DNA from: an uncultured Bdellovibrionales bacterium
GTDB taxonomy: Bacteria; Bdellovibrionota; FAC87; UBA2466
Length of the DNA: 12,408 nucleotides
Assembly: GCA_937903155.1 (NCBI GenBank)
Contig: CALCZU010000031.1
Coordinates: 1-12,408, forward strand
Direction: 5' to 3'
Part shown: piece by piece, positions 1-6,476 of the stretch
Position numbering within the stretch: position 1 is the first letter of the stretch
Layout: each line of letters starts with the position of its first letter
Translations under genes and position numbers: made by a program
Notes under the pieces: generated by a model
What the model was told of the DNA's origin: nothing
Seen by the model: the letters and a program-made list of their open reading frames with translations, nothing else
Databases searched by the model: none

Positions 1-533
1 TAGAAGTCGGTCATGGAGTTGAGCATTTCTTCCATGCTTGTGTGATGAGAGACTTGGAAGGCTCTCTTTAGTTTTTGTTCTAATTCGATGGAGATAGAGA
101 GTCTCAGTTCGCTTCTTGTGGGGGTGAGGACTTTGATTCTTTCTTTGGGAATGGGCTTTGGGTTTTCTTGTCTAATTTCTCTTTCGATTTCTCGGTGGGT
201 GGAGGTGAGCGCCATAGGTATCCAGGTGTTTTGATTTTCTGGAGTAATGACCGAAGTAATTCGTGAGGCTTTTCCTACGGAAAGATTCCCAGACAGAATA
301 GCTTCTTTCAGTTCTGGGGTTTTAGCGGATGTTCGAGTGACTTGGATGAAACGATAGGTTTCGGATTCTGTGAGTCCTAGGGTCTCGACGCAATATCTCC
401 ACAGACTTGGCTTTCCGAAAGCGAGATAGGTTTTATCTTTGTCGATTTCTTCGAGGACTAGAATCATTTCTTTTTCAGAGGTTCTGCAATTTTTCACACA
501 GAAGACGGCTTTGTGGTGAAGGGCGAGATTCAT
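1..533 (-). CDS. HNH-endonuclease-like protein, N-terminal part (runs off the left edge)
   Basis: The reading frame starts at the ATG at 533-531 and stays open for 177 codons to the window edge, so the C-terminus is missing. A strong Shine-Dalgarno AAGGAG (540-545) lies 6 bases before the ATG. The visible part is mostly helical. Residues 36-90 (YLAFGKPSLWRYCVETLG, then LTESETYRFIQVTR, then LKEAILSGNLSVGKASRI) follow the pattern I recognise from the HNH-endonuclease-like proteins that are multicopy in Bdellovibrio: a helical N-terminal module, a charged linker (about 122-140) and a region like residues 141-177 ahead of a C-terminal HNH domain. The HNH motif itself would lie outside the window, so nuclease function is inferred from family only. 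The copy could be an accessory or degraded member. Two palindromes flank its putative promoter, which suggests tight transcriptional control. Confidence 0.7.
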   Translation of the reverse strand, partial: MNLALHHKAVFCVKNCRTSEKEMILVLEEIDKDKTYLAFGKPSLWRYCVETLGLTESETYRFIQVTRTSAKTPELKEAILSGNLSVGKASRITSVITPENQNTWIPMALTSTHREIEREIRQENPKPIPKERIKVLTPTRSELRLSISIELEQKLKRAFQVSHHTSMEEMLNSMTDF

Positions 534-544
534 TTTGTACTCCT

Positions 545-557
545 TTATCGTCGATAA
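545..557. promoter_or_regulatory. Palindromic operator-like site, copy A
   Basis: TTATCGTCGATAA is a perfect 6-bp inverted repeat around one central base. It sits between the putative -10 and the start codon of the HNH-like gene and touches the Shine-Dalgarno (540-545). Its reverse complement recurs at 590-602 with one difference. A dimeric helix-turn-helix repressor bound here would block transcription start. The identity of the regulator is unknown. Confidence 0.5.
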
Positions 558-584
558 CCGTATCAAAAACAGATCTGAAGTCAA
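557..584 (-). promoter_or_regulatory. Putative sigma-70-type promoter of the HNH-like gene
   Basis: On the minus strand TTGACT (584-579) matches the -35 consensus at five of six positions. Sixteen bases further lies TACGGT (562-557), a weak -10 with only three of six matches. The -10 directly abuts the palindrome at 545-557, and the -35 lies 6 bases downstream of the palindrome at 590-602. The placement, about 25 bases before the ATG at 533, is sensible. The weak -10 makes this a moderate call. Confidence 0.4.
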
Positions 585-589
585 TCGTT

Positions 590-602
590 TTATCGACGAT
601 AG
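590..602. promoter_or_regulatory. Palindromic operator-like site, copy B
   Basis: TTATCGACGATAG is the second copy of the palindrome (core TATCG-A-CGATA, 591-601), with one outer mismatch relative to the reverse complement of copy A. It lies just upstream of the putative -35 (584-579). The two centres (551 and 596) are 45 bases apart, so the pair brackets the promoter. This arrangement fits cooperative binding or a small repression loop. Confidence 0.5.
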
Positions 603-682
603 AATTAGAAAAAACGCAAAATAATTCATGCCAGTTTCGAAATAGATTTCACGAATCGTCATCTATCATTTGCAATGTACAA

Positions 683-717
683 AGGTTGCCGCGTCGGCTT
701 CGCCTCCTCGCAATGAC
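683..717 (+). repeat. REP-like interspersed repeat, diverged copy 1
   Basis: This is a diverged version of the element at 815-853. It shares the framework of TTGC (686-689), a central CTTCGC, CCTCGCAA (706-713) and a terminal GAC. The TTGC and GCAA ends can pair. An inner GGC-TTC-GCC hairpin (696-704) replaces the GC-TTC-GC of copy 2 with one extra G-C pair. Keeping the pairing while the sequence changes suggests that structure matters. Elements of this texture are common extragenic repeats in many bacteria. Confidence 0.6.
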
Positions 718-763
718 ATGAAAAAAGTCTTCCGCTAAAAACAAAGTACGGAATCAATTGACC

Positions 764-775
764 TTGCACGTGCAA
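764..775. promoter_or_regulatory. Perfect 12-bp palindrome, possible protein-binding site
   Basis: TTGCACGTGCAA is perfectly symmetric and is directly preceded by TTGACC (758-763), which resembles a -35 element. Seventeen bases after TTGACC lies ACTATC (781-786), a poor -10, and no convincing gene follows. It may be a regulator site or a remnant of one. Confidence 0.25.
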
Positions 776-814
776 AGCGAACTATCTCCAGCCCTCAATC
801 TTCGCGCTCTTTTG

Positions 815-853
815 CAGCGAGATTGCTTCGTCGCTTCGCTCCTCGCAACGACG
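815..853 (+). repeat. REP-like interspersed repeat, copy 2
   Basis: The core AGATTGCTTCGTCGCTTCG is followed by CTCCTCGCAACGACG. Aligned to the reverse complement of 12340-12378, it matches at 37 of 39 positions by hand (differences at 840 and 848), including 25 identical bases at 815-839. The ends TTGC (823-826) and GCAA (845-848) can pair around an inner hairpin with a TTC loop. Read on the minus strand it could encode SLRGAKRRSNLA, the same peptide texture as the copy at 12340-12378. Confidence 0.8.
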
Positions 854-886
854 AGGGTTCCACGCGGGCGAAGACTTCTACATTAC

Positions 887-903
887 GTGTGCTGCAAGCA
901 CAC
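887..903. other. Short perfect hairpin in the GC-rich island
   Basis: GTGTGCT (887-893) and AGCACAC (897-903) form a perfect 7-bp stem around the loop GCA. No T-run follows on either strand, so an intrinsic terminator is unlikely. Confidence 0.5.
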
Positions 904-1001
904 CACACCCATGCTTCACCCAAATCCATATCCGGGGCCTCCGCAAAACCCAGACTCCCGTCACCGCCCAAAACGCCTTTCTCTGCACCGCCACCCAACC
1001 C

Positions 1002-1050
1002 GTTCGGGCGATGCTTGGGCTTCCCGAGAAGCCCGAGCATTCGCCCGGGC
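1002..1050. other. Long GC-rich hairpin downstream of mlaD
   Basis: Arms 1002-1022 and 1029-1050 pair around the loop CCCGAG (1023-1028) with a single bulged base (1040). Read as plus-strand RNA, all 21 positions can pair, with G-U wobbles at 1003-1049, 1004-1048 and 1016-1035. On the minus strand those three become A-C mismatches. The hairpin begins 19 bases beyond the mlaD stop and could end or protect the mla transcript. There is no U-tract after it on the minus strand, so it is not a classical terminator. Confidence 0.55.
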
Positions 1051-1069
1051 TCGGACTTCCAATTTAAAA

Positions 1070-1831
1070 TTATTTTTCCTTCTTCTTCTGCCCATCCTCA
1101 ATAAACGACCGCATAAAATACTTTAAAACGTTGCTGCGTTTTGCGCCCCCTAACATGGCCCGAATATCCTCGTAAATGCTTGGATCATTTACCAACGCTC
1201 CGAGCGTTCCTTCACCGCTATCAATCTTTGCAAGAATACTTTCGAGGTGTGCCATGGATTTATCTAACTTCTCGGACGTTTTCCCCTTCTGTAATCCCGC
1301 GGTGATATTCGCGAGATTCTGGGTTGTGCTGTTTAAATTCGACAAAACTTGGTTTACGTTTCCGCCTTTTTGAAATTGGAGGGAGAGTTCGTCCATTATG
1401 TTTCCGCCCTTAGAGAAAATGTCGGGGGCAGAGCCGGTCGGGATAAATGCGCCGTCTTTCAACGGTTCTCCCGCACTTCCAATCGTCAGCTCGATGTACT
1501 TGTCGCCCAATACGCCTTGTGTTTTGACCATAGCGACCGTGTCTTGGCGGATTTGCTCAGACATTGCTTTATCGACTGCCATCGAAACAATGAGCTCTCG
1601 ATTCTCAGTAGAGACGGTGATCTTTTTTACAACCCCAACTCTCAGTCCATTCAAGGAAACTTCCGAACCTTGATGTAATCCTTTTACCTCTGAAAACTTA
1701 CCGTAAAAATTTAACTGGCTTCCGAAAATGCCTTTGCCGTCTCCGATACTGAAAACGATGAAGACAAAGACGGCGAATCCGATGGTGACGAAAATTCCGA
1801 CCGTTAGATTACTGGCTACCTTCTTATCCAT
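1070..1831 (-). CDS. mlaD: MlaD-like MCE-domain phospholipid transporter substrate-binding protein
   Basis: This is the periplasmic, membrane-anchored lipid-binding subunit of the MlaFED ABC transporter, whose hexameric MCE ring passes phospholipid between the inner membrane and a periplasmic carrier. One N-terminal transmembrane helix (about residues 10-30) precedes an MCE domain (about 39-117) with the conserved features FSEVKGLHQGSEVSLNGLRVG and GVLGDKYIELTIG. The helical tail (about 140-245) makes the protein 253 residues, longer than the roughly 180 of E. coli MlaD. It includes the GEGTLGALVNDPSIYEDI stretch common in MCE proteins of delta-type lineages, and it ends in a lysine-rich tip. 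The ATG lies 3 bases after the mlaF stop, so it is the last gene of the operon. A GGAGAGG 11 bases upstream is the best ribosome site, somewhat distant. Confidence 0.9.
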   Translation of the reverse strand: MDKKVASNLTVGIFVTIGFAVFVFIVFSIGDGKGIFGSQLNFYGKFSEVKGLHQGSEVSLNGLRVGVVKKITVSTENRELIVSMAVDKAMSEQIRQDTVAMVKTQGVLGDKYIELTIGSAGEPLKDGAFIPTGSAPDIFSKGGNIMDELSLQFQKGGNVNQVLSNLNSTTQNLANITAGLQKGKTSEKLDKSMAHLESILAKIDSGEGTLGALVNDPSIYEDIRAMLGGAKRSNVLKYFMRSFIEDGQKKKEK

Positions 1832-1834
1832 ACC

Positions 1835-2572
1835 CTACCAAGCCTCTCCATGAATAAATTTATCTACACCTGAAACGGTGCTGTGCTCAATTTTTTCTGC
1901 GGTGTCGATCGTTGCGATCTTACCTTCTTTTAAAAAAGCAACTCTGTCGCTCACCTTAAAGATCGTCGGCATATCGTGAGTTACGAGGATTGACGTCGCT
2001 CCTTGGGATTTTAACTGCTGAATGATTTTTACAATCTGAGCGGTGTTAAATGGATCTAGGCCCGTTGTCGGTTCGTCGTACAAAATGATTTCGGGATCCA
2101 TAATAATGCTTCTGGCGACTCCGACTCGTCTTTGCATTCCTCCGCTTAAGCCGGAGGGAAGAAGGTATTCGCTTCCCTGAAGTCCTAGCTTTGTTAACGT
2201 CGCCATCACTTTTTCGTGAATCTGAGTTTCGTTCAGTTGAGTATGTTCTCTCAAAGGATAGGCCAAGTTTTCATGGACCGTGATGCTGTCAAATAAAGCC
2301 CCATACTGAAAAACGTAAGCAATTTTCTTTCGAACGCTGACCAATTCTTCTTCGCTGAGTTTAGTAATATCTTTTCCGTCAAAAAGAATTTTCCCTTGAT
2401 CGGGTTTCTCGAGACCAATCAAAGATCGCAAGAGAACACTTTTTCCAGAACCGCTCCCACCCATCAGACTTAAGACTTCTCCGGGATACACTTCAAATCC
2501 AATTCCCTGGTGGACTTTTTTCTTTCCAAAACTCTTGTGGACGTTTTCAAATTTAATAATCGCTTCTCTCAC
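1835..2572 (-). CDS. mlaF: MlaF-like ABC transporter ATPase (phospholipid transport)
   Basis: Cytoplasmic ATPase that powers the MlaE permease. Counting from the chosen start, it has Walker A GGSGSGKS (38-45), Q-loop Q89 in FQYGALFDS, signature LSGGM (142-146), Walker B ending ILYDEP (163-168) and switch H199. The FQYGALFDSITVHENLAYPL stretch is typical of MlaF rather than of generic ABC ATPases. I chose the GTG at 2572-2570 because it overlaps the mlaE stop as GTGA and has AAGGG 7 bases upstream. This gives 245 residues starting MREAIIKFENVHKSFG. The longer frame would need a TTG at 2596 well inside mlaE. All catalytic motifs are present, so it is expected to be functional. Confidence 0.92.
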   Translation of the reverse strand: MREAIIKFENVHKSFGKKKVHQGIGFEVYPGEVLSLMGGSGSGKSVLLRSLIGLEKPDQGKILFDGKDITKLSEEELVSVRKKIAYVFQYGALFDSITVHENLAYPLREHTQLNETQIHEKVMATLTKLGLQGSEYLLPSGLSGGMQRRVGVARSIIMDPEIILYDEPTTGLDPFNTAQIVKIIQQLKSQGATSILVTHDMPTIFKVSDRVAFLKEGKIATIDTAEKIEHSTVSGVDKFIHGEAW

Positions 2573-3381
2573 TGGATACCCTTTTCCCAGATCCAAAAAA
2601 TCTTTGTAAGTAGGAAATCAAAAATAACAATGAGGACACTGGAGGTGACGACGGCGCGAGTGGTTGCTTGACCGACACCCTGTGTGCCGCCCGTCGTTCG
2701 AAGCCCGTAGTAACAACCCGTCACTCCGATAAAAAAACCGAAGAATACGGTTTTCACGATTCCCACGAGGAAATCAGAAGACCTTAAACTGACCAGCGCT
2801 TGGTGGAAATAGTAATCGGGGTGAATATAAAGTTCCATGCTCGAGATAACCATTCCGCCCACAACTCCCATTAGATCCGCCATGGCTGTGAGAAGAGGAG
2901 CCATCAAAAGCATTGCAAGGATTCTCGGAACGACAATTCTTTTAATCGGATCTGTTCCCAACGCTCGAATCGCATCGATTTGCTGTGTAACGTTCATCGA
3001 CCCAATTTCTGCTGCAATCCCCGAGCCGACTCGGCCTGCGAGCATGAGGCAACTTAAGACCGGACCGAGTTCACGTAAGATAGATAATCCAACCACTTTG
3101 GGAACGTAAAGTTTTCCGCCAAAACGTTCTAAGCCGTAGCCAAATTGGATGGACATCACAAATCCTGTCGATAGCGCTGTGATTAAAACAATCGACAGGG
3201 ATTTAAATCCTAAGACGAAGCACTGCTCTACAAATAATCCGAAGTAAAAGGGTTTGCTAAAGAGGCTCTTTGTCGCCGCATAGACGAGATTGACGAAGCC
3301 GCCCAGAAATTCAAACTGCTCGAGGATGATCTTCCAAATCCGTGTGGCAGAAAAAAGAATGAATTTCTTACTTTGTTCCAT
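2569..3381 (-). CDS. mlaE: MlaE-like ABC transporter permease (phospholipid transport)
   Basis: Inner-membrane permease, 270 residues from the ATG at 3381-3379. It carries the MlaE family core RELGPVLSCLMLAGRVGSG (103-121), followed by AAEIGSM and QIDAIRALGTDPI (134-146), then three to four hydrophobic segments (about 153-185, 205-222 and 244-265). An amphipathic N-terminal helix (about 8-35) precedes a membrane segment at about 61-80. An in-frame TTG at 3396 would add five residues, but the ATG is the more likely start. The ATG leaves a 14-base overlap with the lipoprotein gene, and the ribosome site is weak, which suggests translational coupling. The gene ends in a 4-base overlap with mlaF. 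Confidence 0.92.
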   Translation of the reverse strand: MEQSKKFILFSATRIWKIILEQFEFLGGFVNLVYAATKSLFSKPFYFGLFVEQCFVLGFKSLSIVLITALSTGFVMSIQFGYGLERFGGKLYVPKVVGLSILRELGPVLSCLMLAGRVGSGIAAEIGSMNVTQQIDAIRALGTDPIKRIVVPRILAMLLMAPLLTAMADLMGVVGGMVISSMELYIHPDYYFHQALVSLRSSDFLVGIVKTVFFGFFIGVTGCYYGLRTTGGTQGVGQATTRAVVTSSVLIVIFDFLLTKIFWIWEKGIQ

Positions 3382-3862
3382 TTTTGAAACTTTCAATAAA
3401 AGAGAGGAATTCTTGTTTCTCAGCGCTACTAAATTCTTTTGGACCGACTAATGTAAAATCAAAAACGCAGTCGGTGGCTGGTAGCACGTAGACTAAAAGA
3501 AAGAATGGCTTTTCATCGAGGGTGGAATGGATTTCCGAATACAGACCTGTGAAACCATCGACCGATAGTTTCTTTCTCTCTTTAAACTTAATCGATTTGA
3601 TTCCTACTAAAAGTTGTTTGGTTAATGTTTCTAAACTTGCTTTGGTTGGAGTGCCGCAACTGGTGGTGAGCGTCGCGATACTTTTTGACGAAGTTAAATA
3701 CGCTTGATCGCTTTCACCTTTTGTCGAAGTTTCTTTCCAAGTTGCAGGAGGCAAAACTTGGAAACCTTTTGCTCGAGGCAACTCGCGCGAATCTCCGCTA
3801 GTGAGTAGAGCGCAGGATTGAAGGAGTGGAAAACAAATCAGAAGAATTAAAATGCGTCTCAT
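3368..3862 (-). CDS. Small lipoprotein of unknown function, first gene of the mla operon
   Basis: A 164-residue protein with a short lipoprotein signal peptide: RR at 2-3, a hydrophobic core (4-14) and lipobox L14-Q15-S16-C17, giving a lipid-modified Cys17. The mature part is a single globular domain of about 145 residues with alternating strands and helices (for example VDGFTGLYSEIHST and KPFFLLVYVLPATDCVFDFTLVG) and two further cysteines. The layout recalls PsbP/DcrB-like folds, but this is only an impression. The ATG has an AGGA ribosome site 5 bases upstream. The gene overlaps mlaE and is cotranscribed with mlaEFD, so it may be an accessory factor of the lipid transporter. I do not recognise a named family. 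Confidence 0.8.
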   Translation of the reverse strand: MRRILILLICFPLLQSCALLTSGDSRELPRAKGFQVLPPATWKETSTKGESDQAYLTSSKSIATLTTSCGTPTKASLETLTKQLLVGIKSIKFKERKKLSVDGFTGLYSEIHSTLDEKPFFLLVYVLPATDCVFDFTLVGPKEFSSAEKQEFLSFIESFKNGTK

Positions 3863-4061
3863 AGGTCCTAAACTTATCGGAATATTTGAACTTTTCTTGT
3901 CATCCGAATGGAAAGAAAAATAACCTCGTTAGTGCCCCGCAGTATAGTGTTTATTCGCAGGCATTTTCGCTTTACGCGCATTGCTATTGCGTTGCATTAA
4001 CTGACAAACTGTTGACGCCCTGACAGAAATCTAAAAAGCTCAGGAGGAAAAAACTGCCTGG
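3863..4061. other. Divergent intergenic region between the mla operon and the TPR-activator operon
   Basis: This region must hold the start signals for both flanking operons, but I find no clear promoter. For the mla direction, TATACT (3956-3951) is a plausible -10 but has no good -35. For the other direction, TTGTCA (3898-3903) with TAACCT 18 bases later is the best weak candidate, and TTGACG occurs at 4011-4016 without a -10. The stretch 3961-4000 is rich in GCATTG/ATTGCG-type words of unknown meaning. No sigma-54 GG-N10-GC element was seen here. Confidence 0.4.
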
Positions 4062-6476
4062 TTGTGGCCAAAACTTTCTAGTTTCGGCGGCACGAAGATT
4101 GCTTTGTCTAACGTACACGTGAAAAATCGATTCCCCAAAAAAAGATCACTAGGTCTAGTAGTAATGTGTGTCCATTCGCTTTTTGCAGCGCATGACTTTT
4201 CTCGCCTTCCTGACATTGTAAAACCGATTCCATACTGCGAAGGGAAAGTTCAGTTTGATGTCGCAAAAGACTACTTCGTTGAGATCGCGAACCCTCTTCC
4301 GGGCGTGCAAGATTACAACGAGCTCATCAAGTTTTACCAAAGGAAAGATTGGGTAAAATTTAATTCTGCCGTCGAACAATATAAGCAGATTTATGAAACG
4401 ACGCCACTCTTAGAAGCCGTACAATTTTTAGAAGTTCAGGCCAAATATGAGCAAATTGACCGCACCGATTACAATCAATCTCTCGAAGCCGAAAAGTTTT
4501 TGAAGCAAGCGATCCTTCTTTATCCAAAATCCGAATTGGTGGGCGTGATCACTGCGTCAGTTGCATCCCTCCTTCTTAAAGACGGACTCATCCAAAAGGC
4601 GCTTTCGCTTTTTCAAAAGGCAAAAACGGATTTTGTTTTTCATCCTCTTTCGTGTCTTTTCCAATTGGGAAGCGGCGAATCGAATTTCTTAATGCACGAC
4701 TATACGTCCGCAAAGCGCGACTTCAATCAGGTCCGACAAAAATGTTCTGAGAGAAAGTACAATGTTGGCGCGCTCGTTCGACTCAATGACATCGAGCTTC
4801 GAAAACAGGGAATCGGCTTCTTAAATGAATATGAAAAGCCTTTCTATTCGGACGTGAATATCGTCGGCCGGTTCTATCCGTTTATCCTTTTCAATTTGGG
4901 AGAGATCAAATTTAGAAAAAAAGAGTACAGCAGTAGCAAAATGTTTTTTACTGAATTTGCGAAGTACGGTGGAAAAGATCCGGTCTGTGGTCCGTTATCT
5001 TTGAAAAGGCTCGCTGATATCTCACTCTTAACCGGAGAAAAACTAGATACCGTAATTGGTAAATACTTCTCCGTTCGCGAACAGGCCCCACTCACCGATA
5101 TCGGAAGATACAGCTACGTTCATGGCTTCTTTCTCAATTTCGCAAATGTGAGTGAAGTGGAGCAGGTTCGACGTTTAAAGCTTTGCGACGATGAAATCGA
5201 TAAAATTCAGGATTACGAACTTCGCTCTCTTGCATTCTTGGAAAAGGGTCTCGTCATGCTCTCTACCGGAAAGAAGGAAGCATTAGAGTATCTTTTGAAG
5301 CTAAATCAACGTGCAAACTTCGACCTCAAAAATGGAGAGCTGGCTGAATTTGTCCGCGAGCAAGTGATGAACTTCTTGGAAAAAGAAGCTTACGCAAAGC
5401 TCGAGAAAACGAAAAGAGTCGATACTCTTCACGACAATTCAATTTTATCGCCTTACGAAGAAGTCTATGAGACCTGGATTAAAGGCACTCACTACGACGC
5501 TCAGGCGAAGAACCTATACGAAAAGATTCTGATTAAACGATTTGAATTGGCGATGGAAAAAAAGGATGGGCTCGCTGCGATTGCAAAATTAGATCGCTGG
5601 AAGAAGTCTTCGCTCTGGAACCCAAAAGGTCTCACTAAAAAGCAGAAGAAAATGATGGGCGATAGCGTAGCAGTTTATTTAAAAGGCCTCTCCGATGAGG
5701 ATTTGAAAGATCTTTCTGGTAACTTGAAAAAATATCGAGATACCATGGAGTATGTTTTCAATCCTGAGTATCATTTACTGCTCGTGGCGTTGGACCTTCC
5801 AAACGTCTCAAAAGACGAAATTCTCAGTCACTATAATACGATGAAGAAAGAGAGATCGTTGGCAAGTGTGGATTCCAATGTCTCAGCCGAAGCGAGGACT
5901 TATTTATTTCGAGTAAAAGGAAAAATGTTATCCGAGATCGGCCGTCTTTCGGAAGCGGAAGATGCCTTTTTAAGAGCTCAAGACAAGCAACAAAAAGTGG
6001 CCGTGCAAAAAGAGCTTCTTCACTTGTATGAAGTCACTAAAAAATATCCGAGCATGCTCAATATCAGTCTTCAAATGATGAGCGGCGCCTCCCCTGAAGA
6101 CCAGCTTGTTTATCTCGATAATGCGAAAACAGCTGTTTCATTGGGTAAACTGTGGAAGTCGAGTGAGGCACTTTACACTCAAGCAACGAAGGCGGGATTA
6201 AAAGACAAAGATCTAACTCCGTTTACACTTCTCGTTGCTCGCGCGAGTTACGAGATGAATAAATGCAAGGTCGCTATTCAAAAATACAAAGAGCTTGTTA
6301 AAGAAGAGTTACCGTCGGAAGAAAACGCGGGTTCGAAGTTTCGCTACGCAAAGTGTTTAAGTAGAGAAAAAAAATCTGATGAAGCGTTGAAGTACTTTGA
6401 AGAAGTAATCGCTATGAACGATTCTTTTTGGACTCCTTTGGCGAGCACCGAAAAGAAATTACTGGAGATGAAATGA
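4062..6476 (+). CDS. Large exported TPR-like repeat protein, function unknown
   Basis: About 804 residues. A basic stretch (KNRFPKKR, 21-28) and a hydrophobic core (29-41) ending in FAA (41-43) form a probable Sec signal peptide, so the protein should act in the periplasm. The rest is almost entirely helical, with degenerate TPR-like units such as LGSGESNFLMHDYTSAKRDF, ILFNLGEIKFRKKEYSSSKM and SKFRYAKCLSREKKSDEALK near the C-terminus. No enzyme motif is visible. The start is uncertain: the TTG at 4062 is the first possible start after the in-frame stop at 4032, but the strong AGGAGG (4042-4047) lies 14 bases away. A GTG at 4119 would give a more normal signal peptide length but has no ribosome site. 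The gene ends in an ATGA overlap with the sigma-54 activator, so the two are probably coupled. Assembly scaffold or sensor roles are possible but unproven. Confidence 0.75.
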   Translation: MWPKLSSFGGTKIALSNVHVKNRFPKKRSLGLVVMCVHSLFAAHDFSRLPDIVKPIPYCEGKVQFDVAKDYFVEIANPLPGVQDYNELIKFYQRKDWVKFNSAVEQYKQIYETTPLLEAVQFLEVQAKYEQIDRTDYNQSLEAEKFLKQAILLYPKSELVGVITASVASLLLKDGLIQKALSLFQKAKTDFVFHPLSCLFQLGSGESNFLMHDYTSAKRDFNQVRQKCSERKYNVGALVRLNDIELRKQGIGFLNEYEKPFYSDVNIVGRFYPFILFNLGEIKFRKKEYSSSKMFFTEFAKYGGKDPVCGPLSLKRLADISLLTGEKLDTVIGKYFSVREQAPLTDIGRYSYVHGFFLNFANVSEVEQVRRLKLCDDEIDKIQDYELRSLAFLEKGLVMLSTGKKEALEYLLKLNQRANFDLKNGELAEFVREQVMNFLEKEAYAKLEKTKRVDTLHDNSILSPYEEVYETWIKGTHYDAQAKNLYEKILIKRFELAMEKKDGLAAIAKLDRWKKSSLWNPKGLTKKQKKMMGDSVAVYLKGLSDEDLKDLSGNLKKYRDTMEYVFNPEYHLLLVALDLPNVSKDEILSHYNTMKKERSLASVDSNVSAEARTYLFRVKGKMLSEIGRLSEAEDAFLRAQDKQQKVAVQKELLHLYEVTKKYPSMLNISLQMMSGASPEDQLVYLDNAKTAVSLGKLWKSSEALYTQATKAGLKDKDLTPFTLLVARASYEMNKCKVAIQKYKELVKEELPSEENAGSKFRYAKCLSREKKSDEALKYFEEVIAMNDSFWTPLASTEKKLLEMK

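Larger units (their letters stand above)
534..1069. other. 536-base gene-free region with repeats, palindromes and a GC-rich island
   Basis: I see no convincing gene between the HNH-like start and the mlaD stop. The open frames here overlap one another, have repeat-derived composition and lack ribosome binding sites. The AT-rich left side (541-640 is about 34% GC by hand count) carries the HNH-gene promoter and operators. The middle holds two REP-like repeats (683-717 and 815-853) and a 12-bp palindrome (764-775). The right side (901-1060) is about 64% GC by hand count, clearly above the flanking genes, and contains strong hairpins at 887-903 and 1002-1050. Confidence 0.7.

Noticed and set aside
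407..721. 104-codon plus-strand frame
   Set aside because: It lies opposite the HNH-like gene and runs into the REP-like repeat at 683-717. The composition is not protein-like and it has no ribosome site.
683..853. CRISPR array
   Set aside because: The two repeats are diverged, not evenly spaced, and a third copy sits more than 11 kb away in opposite orientation.
1002..1050. Rho-independent terminator of the mla operon
   Set aside because: The hairpin is strong, but no U-run follows it on the minus strand. I list it as a hairpin only.
758..1126. Overlapping open frames of 81-122 codons on both strands in the mlaD-HNH gap
   Set aside because: They consist of repeat and hairpin sequence, lack ribosome sites, overlap one another and show no protein-like pattern. 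GC richness alone explains the open frames.
2573..2596. Longer MlaF starting at the TTG at 2596
   Set aside because: The TTG would give a 28-base overlap with mlaE, while the GTG at 2572 forms a GTGA overlap with a ribosome site at normal distance.
3874..3895. FliA (sigma-28) promoter-like words on the minus strand before the lipoprotein gene
   Set aside because: CCGATAA and AAAGTTC are both present, but the gap between them is about 5 bases too short for the consensus spacing of 11.
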